The position numbers were made by a program, and so were the translations under genes. From assembly GCA_902789225.1 (NCBI GenBank), contig CADANC010000006.1, forward strand, positions 1-64,000: a stretch of DNA of 64,000 nucleotides. Reading direction: 5' to 3'. Under the pieces are notes generated by a model that saw nothing but the letters and a program-made list of their open reading frames with translations, had not been told where the DNA came from and ran no database searches. Shown here piece by piece: positions 27,466-36,172 of the stretch; position 1 is the stretch's first letter; each line of letters starts with the position of its first letter. This stretch comes from an uncultured Erysipelotrichaceae bacterium (GTDB lineage Bacteria > Bacillota_I > Bacilli_A > RF39 > UBA660).

Positions 27466-28695
27466 CTATTTTTTCTCCCATTTTTTAAATATTAAACATA
27501 CATTATGCCCACCAAATCCAAATGAATTAGACATTGCATATTTCATAGTTGTATTCTCCTTTGCTTTATTAGCAACAAAGTTTAAATCACATTCTGGGTC
27601 AAATTCTTTATAATTTATCATTGGTGGCATTATACCTGTTTCTAGTGTCTTAACTGTAATAAGTGCTTCTATTGCTCCACTCGCACTTAATAAATGTCCT
27701 GTCATTGATTTAGTTGATGAAACATAAGGTTTTGACTTAAATATCTCACTTATCGCTTTTGTTTCGGTTTTATCATTTAATGGAGTAGATGTTCCGTGAG
27801 CATTTATATATGCAATATCACTTTCTTTAATATTTGCTTCCTCTAATGCTCTATTCATTGCTTTGGTACAAGTTAATCCCTCGTAGTCTGGCGAAACCAT
27901 ATTATAAGCGTCACAATTACAACCATAACCTACTATTTCTGCATATATTTTGGCATTTCTTGCTTTTGCGTGTTCTAATTCTTCTAATATTAGTATTGCA
28001 GAGCCCTCTCCTATTACAAAACCACTTCTTCTTTTATCAAATGGAATTGAGGCTTCATCTTTATTATCTCCTCTATACAATGCTTTCATTGCTGAAAAAC
28101 AAGCAACTGAAAATGGTGTTATTGAAGCATCACTTGCACCTGCAACCATTACTTTTTCATATCCGTGTTTTATTTTTAGATATGCTTCGCCTATTGCATT
28201 AGCGCCACCACTACAAGCAGCAACAGTTGCCATATTTGAGCCTTTTGCTCCTAAATCTATTGCAACTTTTCCAGAAGCCATATTAGGAAGCATTGCCGGA
28301 ACTAACATTGGCGACATTCTTGAAGGACCTTTATCTTTTAATGTTTCAAATCCCTCATTTACTTTTTCAACTCCACCCATACTGTTTGAAATATAAACTC
28401 CAAAATAGTCCTTATCAAAATCTATATTATCTAATTTACTATCTTTATATGCTTGTGTAGAAGCAACCCTAGCAAGATTTATAAATTTAGAATCAAATAG
28501 TAAATCTCTCTTTGATATTCCATTATAGTCAATATTTTTAACCTCTGCTGCATATTTAGAATCAAATTGTTCTGTATCAAAACTTGTTATTAAGTCTATA
28601 CCATTTTTCCCATTTATGATATTATTCCAAAATGTTTCTACATCATTTCCTAGTGCAGAAATTACACCCATTCCTGTAATAACAACTCTATTCAT
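27466..28695 (-). CDS. fabF: Beta-ketoacyl-ACP synthase II
   Basis: The 409-residue condensing enzyme extends acyl-ACP with malonyl-ACP. The Cys-His-His triad is visible: TVAACSGGANAIGEAY (Cys near 161), NAHGTSTPLNDKTE, and KSMTGHLLSASGA. The N-terminus VVITGMGVISALG and the C-terminus MSNSFGFGGHNVCLIF are canonical. The Cys motif reads AACSGGA where many FabF enzymes have TACAT. It overlaps fabD by 8 bases. No second subunit or chain-length factor is adjacent, so it is a single-KS system and not a type II aromatic polyketide KS-CLF pair. Confidence 0.93.
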   Translation of the reverse strand: MNRVVITGMGVISALGNDVETFWNNIINGKNGIDLITSFDTEQFDSKYAAEVKNIDYNGISKRDLLFDSKFINLARVASTQAYKDSKLDNIDFDKDYFGVYISNSMGGVEKVNEGFETLKDKGPSRMSPMLVPAMLPNMASGKVAIDLGAKGSNMATVAACSGGANAIGEAYLKIKHGYEKVMVAGASDASITPFSVACFSAMKALYRGDNKDEASIPFDKRRSGFVIGEGSAILILEELEHAKARNAKIYAEIVGYGCNCDAYNMVSPDYEGLTCTKAMNRALEEANIKESDIAYINAHGTSTPLNDKTETKAISEIFKSKPYVSSTKSMTGHLLSASGAIEALITVKTLETGIMPPMINYKEFDPECDLNFVANKAKENTTMKYAMSNSFGFGGHNVCLIFKKWEKK

Positions 28696-29596
28696 TATTT
28701 ATCGCCTCCAAATCTTGTAGTTTTTCTATATGAATTACTTTCAATTTCAACTTGTTGTATATAGCAATAGAACGAATAAAACTATCAATAGATTTTCCTA
28801 TTCCTATAACATAAAATTCATCTACCCCATCATTTATCATACTTAAAATACTTTGTTCAAATCTTACAGAATTATATAATTGCTTAACAAGTAATTCTTT
28901 TATATTTTCATTTGATTTGTTTCCTAAATAATTATAATAAATTGGCAAAGATGGTGTATTAAAATTATATTTATTTAATACTTCTTTTAATTTATTACTT
29001 GCTTCTTTAAGTAGTCCAGAATGGAATGCACCAATTACATCAAGTTTAACAACTTTTTTTGCACCGCTTTCTAAACACTTTTTAGAACATTTTTCTAATT
29101 CATCATTATTACCTGCAATTACAACTTGATCTGGCGAATTATAATTTGCTATCCATACATTATCAAACTCACTAACTATTTTTTCTAGTTTCTTTGAATT
29201 TAAAAACATAATTGCATACATTCCTGTATTCTTACCATTTAATGCTTCATACATTATATTTGACCTATTTTCTAAAATTGAAATTGTATCGTCTATACTA
29301 ATTGCATTTGAATAACAAAGTGCAGTATATTCTCCAAGTGATAATCCTGCACAAACATCTGCATATATTCCTTTATCATTTAATAATTTAGTTAAAATTG
29401 TGCTAATAACAAAATTACCAATTTGTGAATATCTTGTATCGTGAATTAAATCACTTTCGTTCACAAATACATCTTTAAAATTGAAATTTATATCTAATTT
29501 ATCTATAAAGTTTTTGGCATACTCATTACTCTCATATAACTCTTTTGCCATACCACTATATTCATTACCTTGACCTGTAAATACAAAAGCCCTCAT
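28688..29596 (-). CDS. fabD: Malonyl-CoA:ACP transacylase
   Basis: The start is the ATG at 29594-29596 behind AAGGAG, overlapping the accDA stop as ATGA. The protein of about 302 residues loads malonyl from malonyl-CoA onto ACP. It has FVFTGQGNEYSGMAKELY, the nucleophile motif GLSLGEYTAL (Leu where E. coli has His), and the catalytic His in IGAFHSGLLKEA. It sits with fabF, fabH, acpP and the whole acetyl-CoA carboxylase set, giving a self-contained supply of malonyl-ACP. Confidence 0.92.
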   Translation of the reverse strand: MRAFVFTGQGNEYSGMAKELYESNEYAKNFIDKLDINFNFKDVFVNESDLIHDTRYSQIGNFVISTILTKLLNDKGIYADVCAGLSLGEYTALCYSNAISIDDTISILENRSNIMYEALNGKNTGMYAIMFLNSKKLEKIVSEFDNVWIANYNSPDQVVIAGNNDELEKCSKKCLESGAKKVVKLDVIGAFHSGLLKEASNKLKEVLNKYNFNTPSLPIYYNYLGNKSNENIKELLVKQLYNSVRFEQSILSMINDGVDEFYVIGIGKSIDSFIRSIAIYNKLKLKVIHIEKLQDLEAINNE

Positions 29597-31233
29597 TTTA
29601 TCATTCTCCTTACTGCAATATCCCAATTTCTAATTCTTTCATATCTATTACGGATAAGTTCTTGTAAGTCTTTCTTTCTTAAATCATCATATTTGTCTAA
29701 TATGAAGTCTTTAATGTTTTTAACATTAAAATCTAAATCTTCATTTTCATCAATAACTTCGTCTATAATTTTATCTTCATATAAATCTTGTGCTGTAAAT
29801 CGCATACTTTTTAACAATTCATTACTTACTTTTTCTTCTTTTCGCATTATTTTTAGGTATGCTTCAGGAGAAATAACTGTATATATTGAGTGTTTTAACA
29901 TACCTACCCAATCACAAACTGACAATGCAAGTGCTCCACCACTAGATCCTTCTCCAACAACAATAGATATTATTATTGTTTTTAAATCTGAAAAAGTATA
30001 TAAACAATCTGCTATTGCTTTGGCTTGTCCATTTTCTTCTGAATAAATGCTTGGGTCTGCTCCTGCACTATCTATAATGTTGATTATTGGAATATTAAAC
30101 TTTTCGGCAAGTTTTGATATTCGGAGTGCTTTTCTATATCCCTCTGGTCTTGTAAGTCCATAATTGGTATCTTCATTTTCTTTTAGTGTTCTTCCTTTAT
30201 TTTGAATATTAAAAATAAAACTCTTATTATCTATATAACCAATACCAGATAATATTGAAGAATCATTACTACTAATTCTATCTCCTTTTAATTCAATATA
30301 TTTATCAAATATATTAATTAAATAATCTTTTCCTTTAAATCTATCTATATCTCTAACATTTTTTAATATTTCTAATAAGTTATTATTTGTATCAGATATT
30401 TTTTCTTCTTCTCTACTTACTTTTACAAGTTTTTCATTATTGTTAATCATTTTCAATAAATCTACTAATATATTTCTTATTTCTTTTCTATCAGCAATAA
30501 TATCTATCATTCCATTTTTTTCATTGTATTCTTCTGTTTGAAAATTGCTATCTAGTTTTTCATTATATAGATTTTCAATTATTGATTTGCCTGCAAAACC
30601 AATTTGTGAATTTTTTTCTGCAATATTTATATCTCCGAATAGACCAAATGAAGCAGTCACTCCACCCATTGTTGGATTAGTTAAACAAGAAATATATAGT
30701 AATCCTTTATCGCTATGCTTTTTAATTGCAGCATTTATTTTTGCCATCTGTACTAATGAATATAACCCCTCTTGTATTCTTGCACCACCACTTGCACAAA
30801 ACAATATTACAGGCAGTTTTTCATCAGTAGCATATTCAAATGCTTTTGTTATGGTTTCTCCAACAGATACACTTAAAGTTCCCATCATAAATTTAGAGTC
30901 CATAACACCAAGAACGACTTTTCTTCCATCAATATTACAAGTTCCAATAATAATTGCTTCATCAAGATTTGTACTTTCCTGTGCTTTAATTATTTTATCT
31001 TCGTAATTACACTTTTTAGAAATATCTACTTTATCAAGTTTTAATTCTTTAAAGGTATTTTTATCAGAGATATGTAATATTCTTTGTTTAGCAGTTATAT
31101 AAGAATTATTACCACAAGATTTGCAGGTAAAAAACTCATCTAGTTCTCCACTACATTTCTTACAAATATTTTTATTTTCTATCTTATTATTTCTTATAAT
31201 ATTACTTCGTTTTTTTACTGCTAATACACTCAT
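29593..31233 (-). CDS. accDA: Acetyl-CoA carboxylase carboxyltransferase, AccD-AccA fusion
   Basis: The 546-residue protein joins both carboxyltransferase subunits in one chain. The beta part (about residues 1-270) has the zinc finger CKKC...CKSC, then GARIQEGLYSLVQMAK and NPTMGGVTASFG. The alpha part (about 275-540) has RFKGKDYLINIFDKYIELKGDR, NYGLTRPEGYRKALRISKLA, IDSAGADPSIYSEENGQA and VVGEGSSGGALA. Most Firmicutes encode accD and accA as two adjacent genes. A single long frame with no internal stop supports a true fusion. It would act with the AccB and AccC proteins encoded just upstream. Confidence 0.93.
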   Translation of the reverse strand: MSVLAVKKRSNIIRNNKIENKNICKKCSGELDEFFTCKSCGNNSYITAKQRILHISDKNTFKELKLDKVDISKKCNYEDKIIKAQESTNLDEAIIIGTCNIDGRKVVLGVMDSKFMMGTLSVSVGETITKAFEYATDEKLPVILFCASGGARIQEGLYSLVQMAKINAAIKKHSDKGLLYISCLTNPTMGGVTASFGLFGDINIAEKNSQIGFAGKSIIENLYNEKLDSNFQTEEYNEKNGMIDIIADRKEIRNILVDLLKMINNNEKLVKVSREEEKISDTNNNLLEILKNVRDIDRFKGKDYLINIFDKYIELKGDRISSNDSSILSGIGYIDNKSFIFNIQNKGRTLKENEDTNYGLTRPEGYRKALRISKLAEKFNIPIINIIDSAGADPSIYSEENGQAKAIADCLYTFSDLKTIIISIVVGEGSSGGALALSVCDWVGMLKHSIYTVISPEAYLKIMRKEEKVSNELLKSMRFTAQDLYEDKIIDEVIDENEDLDFNVKNIKDFILDKYDDLRKKDLQELIRNRYERIRNWDIAVRRMIK

Positions 31234-31244
31234 ATTTACTACCT

Positions 31245-32552
31245 CTAATACTTCTTAAATTTATAATTACCTTTTTTAAAATCTTTTCCATTTATGATTT
31301 CATAATTAAAATCTATATTTGTCTTAATTCCGGATATAATTATTTCATCTAAACAAGATTGCATTTTATTTATTGCCCTATTTCTTATTTTATCATAAGT
31401 TATTACTTTCATTAACAATGAATCATAGAAAGGTTTTAATGAATATCCTTGATAAATATATGAATCAACTCTTATATTCCTACCACTTGGCAAATTCAAT
31501 ATATCAATTTTTCCACTGCTTGAAATAAAATTATTATTTGGATCTTCGGCATTTATTCTACACTCTAACGCATAATAGTTAGGAGTTATAAATGTTTCCT
31601 TTTCATTCTTATTTCCATCAGATATATTTATTTGTTCCTCAACTATATCAATATCGCTAACAACTTCCGTTATGGTATGTTCAACCTGTATTCTTGCATT
31701 TATTTCTAAAAAGTAATAATTAAAATTACTATCAACAAGGAATTCAGCAGTTCCCACATTATCATATTTTAAAAATTGAAATATTTTTAATGCCTCTTGT
31801 TTTATTTCATCAAGTAATTTCTTATTGTTTATTGATGATGGTGTTTCTTCAATGAACTTTTGAAAGTTTCTTTGAATAGAACAATCTCTTTCTGGCAAGA
31901 TACTAATATTGCCATATTTATCTGCTATAACTTGAACTTCAATGTGTCTATAAACATCAATATATTTTTCTACGTAATAATTGTTTATATCAAATTTTTC
32001 TTTTAAAGTTTTGTTTAATTCTTTTATTGTTTGTTCTAACTCTGATGGGGAAGAAACTATCTTTATTCCTCTACCACCACCACCATTTACTTGTTTAATT
32101 AAAATAGGATATATATTTTTATCTTTTGATTTAATAAACTCTTTTAATTTATAACTTTCAATTAAAGGAACATTGATTTGTTTTAATACATCCTTTAACT
32201 TTTGTTTGTCATAAATCTTTTCCATCACATCAAGTGATGGACCAATAAATATTAAATTATTTTCAATAACTTTCTTTGCAAATTTATAATCTTCACTTAA
32301 AAAACCATAACCTGGATGAATTGCATTACAACCTGTATTAGTTGCAATTTGTATAATACTATCTGCATTCAAATATGAATTACTTGGATTACTCTCTCCA
32401 ACACAATATGCTTCATCAGCTAAAAAGACGTGATAAGAGTCTTTGTCGCATTTTGAATATATTGCAACTGTTTTTATATTTAATTCTTTACAAGTTTTTA
32501 TAATTCTTACTGCAATTTCTCCTCTATTTGCAACTAATATTTTCTTTATCAT
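31245..32552 (-). CDS. accC: Biotin carboxylase subunit of acetyl-CoA carboxylase
   Basis: The 435-residue ATP-grasp enzyme carboxylates biotin on AccB. It has KILVANRGEIAVRIIKTCKEL, the glycine-rich loop GGGGRGIKIV, ERDCSIQRNFQKFIEE and the metal/catalytic stretch LEINARIQVEHTITEVVSDID. The usual N-T-R before IQVEH is N-A-R here. The C-terminal domain includes LECRINAEDPNNNF and is slightly short compared with the roughly 450-residue norm. It is spaced 4 bases after accB and 11 before accDA. Confidence 0.94.
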   Translation of the reverse strand: MIKKILVANRGEIAVRIIKTCKELNIKTVAIYSKCDKDSYHVFLADEAYCVGESNPSNSYLNADSIIQIATNTGCNAIHPGYGFLSEDYKFAKKVIENNLIFIGPSLDVMEKIYDKQKLKDVLKQINVPLIESYKLKEFIKSKDKNIYPILIKQVNGGGGRGIKIVSSPSELEQTIKELNKTLKEKFDINNYYVEKYIDVYRHIEVQVIADKYGNISILPERDCSIQRNFQKFIEETPSSINNKKLLDEIKQEALKIFQFLKYDNVGTAEFLVDSNFNYYFLEINARIQVEHTITEVVSDIDIVEEQINISDGNKNEKETFITPNYYALECRINAEDPNNNFISSSGKIDILNLPSGRNIRVDSYIYQGYSLKPFYDSLLMKVITYDKIRNRAINKMQSCLDEIIISGIKTNIDFNYEIINGKDFKKGNYKFKKY

Positions 32553-32556
32553 AATA

Positions 32557-32910
32557 TCAACCTAACTTCATTACTTTTTGATTATATTCAAGCATATCAT
32601 TTTCTTTAACTAATATTTCTTCTATTATTCCATCTCTTGGAGCAACAATATTATTTAAAACTTTCATTGAATTGATTATGAATAATACTTCATTCTTTTT
32701 TACTTTTTGTCCTACTTTTAAAGGCTTATCTCTATCTAAATAAGTACCAACAGTTGGAGATATTATCCATCCATCCTCATTATCTTCTTCAAGTTCTGAA
32801 ATATTACTTTTTTCTAATGATATTTTTAAATCTTTATCTTCATAATCTATTTTAGTTAAATTTTTTTCATCCATAATTTCAATTAAACTTTTAATTTTTT
32901 TTAATTGCAT
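32557..32910 (-). CDS. accB: Biotin carboxyl carrier protein
   Basis: The 117-residue protein has a short N-terminal segment, an acidic linker, and a C-terminal biotinyl domain. The biotinyl-lysine is in FIINSMKVLNNIVAP; the usual EAMKMMN is changed to NSMKVLN, although Met-Lys is kept. Its start codon shares one base with the acpP stop. It should be biotinylated by the short BirA encoded in the same operon, carboxylated by AccC, and used by AccDA. Confidence 0.92.
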   Translation of the reverse strand: MQLKKIKSLIEIMDEKNLTKIDYEDKDLKISLEKSNISELEEDNEDGWIISPTVGTYLDRDKPLKVGQKVKKNEVLFIINSMKVLNNIVAPRDGIIEEILVKENDMLEYNQKVMKLG

Positions 32911-33140
32911 TACGCTTTTACCCCTTTTGCTTCAAGTAAATCTATTACATCTTTGATAGTCACTAATTTTCCAAGTTCTTCTTCTGTAATATCTATATCA
33001 TATTTATTTTCTAATAAAACAGATAATTGAACTGCAAGTAAACTATCAATATTTAAGTCCTCTCTTAATTTTGATTCTAATTTAATATCTGCTTCAACTC
33101 CTAATTGTTCAGATAATACTTCTTTAATTACTTCAAACAT
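32910..33140 (-). CDS. acpP: Acyl carrier protein
   Basis: The 76-residue acidic helical protein carries the phosphopantetheine serine in LNIDSLLAVQLSVLLE (Ser near 37). Type II acyl carrier proteins usually read DSLD at this site; here it is DSLL, a small departure that may mark a dedicated carrier. The phosphopantetheinyl transferase encoded as the first gene of the operon could activate it. Confidence 0.92.
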   Translation of the reverse strand: MFEVIKEVLSEQLGVEADIKLESKLREDLNIDSLLAVQLSVLLENKYDIDITEEELGKLVTIKDVIDLLEAKGVKA

Positions 33141-33153
33141 AATAACACTCCTC

Positions 33154-34086
33154 CTAAATATTTAATAATAAAATATTGCAAGTAAGTCCTGCAGCAGTAC
33201 CACATAACAATACTTTATCTCCTTTTTTAATTTTTCCTTTTTCTAATAAATCACATAGCATATATGGAATAGATACTGACACCATATTTCCAAACTCACT
33301 AACTCTATTAACATATTTGCTTTCATCAATTTTCAATATTTGCATAATAAATGGCAATGCTCTACTTGCTTGATGTGGTATAACTACATCAACATCTTTA
33401 ATAGAAACATTAAACTTTTCTTCAAACTCTTTAAATAATTCTGGCAACTTTTTAACACATAAACTTAATATTGGCTTACCTTTCATATCAAATGTATAAT
33501 CTGCTTTATCTTCTGGTTTATACTTCATTGCAGTTCTTAAAGTTCCTCCACCTCTTATCTCGGTAGCGTGTGCTCCCTCTGAATATGTACGGATCAAACT
33601 TCCAACTATTCCTTGATTGCTATCTTCTGATTTTGTAATAACAACTGCACTAGCACCATCTGAAAATAATGTATAACTCTCTTTTTGTTCTTCATTTAGT
33701 CCCTCCGATGAAACATCACTAGCGACAATTAAAACATTTTTATATCTTCCTGCTTCAATTAAGTATGACATTGTGTCTAATGCAGTCACAAAACTTGTAC
33801 AAGTTGTATTTATATCCATTGCAGGAATATTTGTTCCTTTTGCTATTTGTTCGTGAATAAGTGCAGCATTACAAGGTATAGGTTGCATTATTACGGCACT
33901 TGATGAAACAATACAATCAATATCTTTAATATCTAGTTTGGCATTTTTTAATGCTTTCTTTGCTGCTTTAACTGCCATATCTAATTGTGTTTCACTACCA
34001 TTACATCTATATCTTTTTTCTCCATCAAACATGACTATATTTTTTGGTAAATAATTACCATATCCTATTATTTTAATATTTCTCAT
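33154..34086 (-). CDS. fabH: Beta-ketoacyl-ACP synthase III-like condensing enzyme
   Basis: The 310-residue enzyme keeps the FabH Cys-His-Asn triad: Cys in INTTCTSFVTALD, His in VIPHQASRAL, and Asn in EFGNMVSVSIPYML. It should condense an acyl-CoA starter with malonyl-ACP, or a second acyl unit as OleA does. The N-terminus (IIGYGNYLPKNIVMFDGEKRYR) departs from housekeeping FabH. It sits between acpP and a PaaK-like ligase gene, so it probably starts the pathway's chain. The primer cannot be read from the sequence. Confidence 0.88.
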   Translation of the reverse strand: MRNIKIIGYGNYLPKNIVMFDGEKRYRCNGSETQLDMAVKAAKKALKNAKLDIKDIDCIVSSSAVIMQPIPCNAALIHEQIAKGTNIPAMDINTTCTSFVTALDTMSYLIEAGRYKNVLIVASDVSSEGLNEEQKESYTLFSDGASAVVITKSEDSNQGIVGSLIRTYSEGAHATEIRGGGTLRTAMKYKPEDKADYTFDMKGKPILSLCVKKLPELFKEFEEKFNVSIKDVDVVIPHQASRALPFIMQILKIDESKYVNRVSEFGNMVSVSIPYMLCDLLEKGKIKKGDKVLLCGTAAGLTCNILLLNI

Positions 34087-34091
34087 GAATC

Positions 34092-35378
34092 TTACTTCTT
34101 CCTTTCCACACGTTTCATTTTTCTAGATAAATTAAATTCATATTTTTCAAAACTTATTTTTGGACATACAAATTTCATTCTTTCAGAAAGTGTTTTAAAC
34201 TCATTACTTATTTGTTTTTTAATTTTTTCGTTCATATTATCAAGATAAATTGTAATATTATCTTTGTCTTCCTCTACTACTTTATAATTTTTAATTCCTT
34301 GTGCATATATTACACATCTACTTATAAAATCTGGGAAAACTGTTATTTCCTTTTCTTTTATTCCTTTGAAAATAAATATATCATCTTCTCTACCTTCTAT
34401 TTTCTTTATAACCATAGTTGGAGAGCCACAAGGACATTTCTTTTTATCTTCAACTAAAATATCATTTAATCTATACCTAATAATAGGTTGAGATTTTCTT
34501 AAAAAATCTGTAATTATTGGAACAAATCTTTCTTTATCAATGTATTCTTTTTCAACATATATAACATCTTCGTTTATATGGAAATTGCCACACTCACATA
34601 CATAACCTAAAAATCCCTCTGTGCATTGATATGCTTGGTGTATTGTTTTTAACTTAAATACTTTCTTAAAATATTTTTCATCTTCATTTGTTAATACCTC
34701 TGCTACAGAAATAATCTTCACAGGATTGACATTGATTTTTTTCTTTTCTTGTGCTTCTGCAAGTAATAATAATACTGACGGAGGAGCAACTATAATTGTT
34801 GGCTGATACTCATTTAAAGTTTTCATATTTTCATTCATATCTTTCATAATGTCAAAATATTTAAACTTAATTGCCTTTGAGTCTATTGTTTCATATAAGT
34901 TATTATCTGCTCGTAAGAAAAATGCTATTTTATGTCCTAATATATTTCCTTTTGGCAAAAACTTTGCTAAAACTCCACCTGCCCATAATGCTCTTTCTTC
35001 ATCACTTATAATAAATAGTCCTCTTGCACCACTTGTTCCTGATGATAAACCAACAGAAATGTTATTTAACTTTTCATCAAAATTTCTACTTTTCTCTCCA
35101 TTGATTGCAATTTCTAATGCTTTATCTCTATCAATTCCAACACAATTTAGTTTATTGAAGTTTTCCATCATTACTTTTTTATCCATAAGTGGAAGACTTC
35201 TTAAATCTTCTATACTATCTGCTTTTATGTCTTTAAAATACTCTGAATTATTTTTAATATATTTCATTTGTTTTAAAAGCATTTTTTCTTGATATTTTTC
35301 TAATTTTTCTCGTGTTTTAAACTTCTTAAAATATCTCATTGATATAAAGTTTTTTATTACTTTTAATTTTTCACTCAT
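34092..35378 (-). CDS. PaaK/coenzyme-F390-synthetase-like adenylate-forming enzyme
   Basis: The 428-residue ANL-family protein has an N-terminal helical part typical of PaaK relatives (YFKKFKTREKLEKYQEKMLLKQM), the P-loop-like SVGLSSGTSGARGLFIIS, and CTEGFLGYVCECGNFHINEDVIYVE. It continues with IIRYRLNDILV and a Cys pair in KKCPCGSPT. It therefore resembles the F390-synthetase-related putative adenylate-forming group. It should activate a carboxylate (or condense the beta-hydroxy-acyl product) using ATP. Its start overlaps the MBL gene by 4 bases. It is the second ANL enzyme in the operon. Confidence 0.82.
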   Translation of the reverse strand: MSEKLKVIKNFISMRYFKKFKTREKLEKYQEKMLLKQMKYIKNNSEYFKDIKADSIEDLRSLPLMDKKVMMENFNKLNCVGIDRDKALEIAINGEKSRNFDEKLNNISVGLSSGTSGARGLFIISDEERALWAGGVLAKFLPKGNILGHKIAFFLRADNNLYETIDSKAIKFKYFDIMKDMNENMKTLNEYQPTIIVAPPSVLLLLAEAQEKKKINVNPVKIISVAEVLTNEDEKYFKKVFKLKTIHQAYQCTEGFLGYVCECGNFHINEDVIYVEKEYIDKERFVPIITDFLRKSQPIIRYRLNDILVEDKKKCPCGSPTMVIKKIEGREDDIFIFKGIKEKEITVFPDFISRCVIYAQGIKNYKVVEEDKDNITIYLDNMNEKIKKQISNEFKTLSERMKFVCPKISFEKYEFNLSRKMKRVERKK

Positions 35379-36172
35379 AACTTAATCACCTCATCTTCAT
35401 AGGTATCGTGACTAAAACATAATTTTATTCCATCTTTTTTCATTCTTTTAAGTAGTTTATCATTTGCTATGTAGTCGCTCATATCTGATTGAATAAGTCT
35501 TGGGAAAAATTTAAAATCATTTGCTTTCCCAACAAAACTATTACCCCAACTTGAATCAGCACCTAAAAATACTTTATCTTGTATTAAAGAGCAGATTTGT
35601 CCTTTTGCGTGTCCATTTACTTTTGTTAATAGCAGACTTTTATCGCCAAATAAATCATAATATGAAAAATACTTATTTTTATTTTCTTCTAACTGCTTAT
35701 CTTCTATAATTGTTATTTTTTCTTCAAACCACTCTGGTAGTAATTTATCAAAAATCAAATATCTAATTTTATTTTTCTTATATGTATTAAATGCTTCCTC
35801 TGAAACCAATATCTTCGCATTTTTGAAATATTTAACACAACCAATATGATCTGGGTGTAAATGTGTTAAAACTAAATATTTTATTTCACTACATTTAATC
35901 CCATCTTTTTCAAGTTGAATATTGATTTGGTCTTCTTTTTTTACGTAAGTTGGATTGAATAAATTATATAATTTTCCTTTCAAACCTAAGTTATATATTT
36001 CAGTACTATATCCTGTATCAAATAAAACATATCCTTCTTTTGGGTGTTTTACTAAAAATACTCCTGCCGGAAATACTTTTATTTCTCTTTTATGTTTTTT
36101 AAAAACTAGTTTTAAATTATTTGTACAGTAGCCACAATTATAATACTTTATTTCTTTTATAATCTTCTGCAT
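35375..36172 (-). CDS. MBL-fold metallohydrolase, lactonase-like
   Basis: The 265-residue protein has the metallo-beta-lactamase fold motifs: GYVLFDTGYSTE, the metal site LTHLHPDHIGCVKYF, VNGHAKGQICSLI, FLGADSSW and a late His in FSHDTYED. The layout matches N-acyl-homoserine-lactone lactonases and related ester hydrolases. Inside a lipid operon, cleavage or transfer of an acyl-thioester or lactone is more likely than quorum quenching. The start overlaps the reductase gene by 35 bases, an unusually long overlap that implies tight coupling. Confidence 0.82.
   Translation of the reverse strand: MQKIIKEIKYYNCGYCTNNLKLVFKKHKREIKVFPAGVFLVKHPKEGYVLFDTGYSTEIYNLGLKGKLYNLFNPTYVKKEDQINIQLEKDGIKCSEIKYLVLTHLHPDHIGCVKYFKNAKILVSEEAFNTYKKNKIRYLIFDKLLPEWFEEKITIIEDKQLEENKNKYFSYYDLFGDKSLLLTKVNGHAKGQICSLIQDKVFLGADSSWGNSFVGKANDFKFFPRLIQSDMSDYIANDKLLKRMKKDGIKLCFSHDTYEDEVIKL

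Noticed and set aside
27834-31006. Long plus-strand frames opposite fabF, fabD and accDA
   Set aside because: They lie antisense to genes with intact catalytic motifs, lack ribosome binding sites and encode no recognisable domain.
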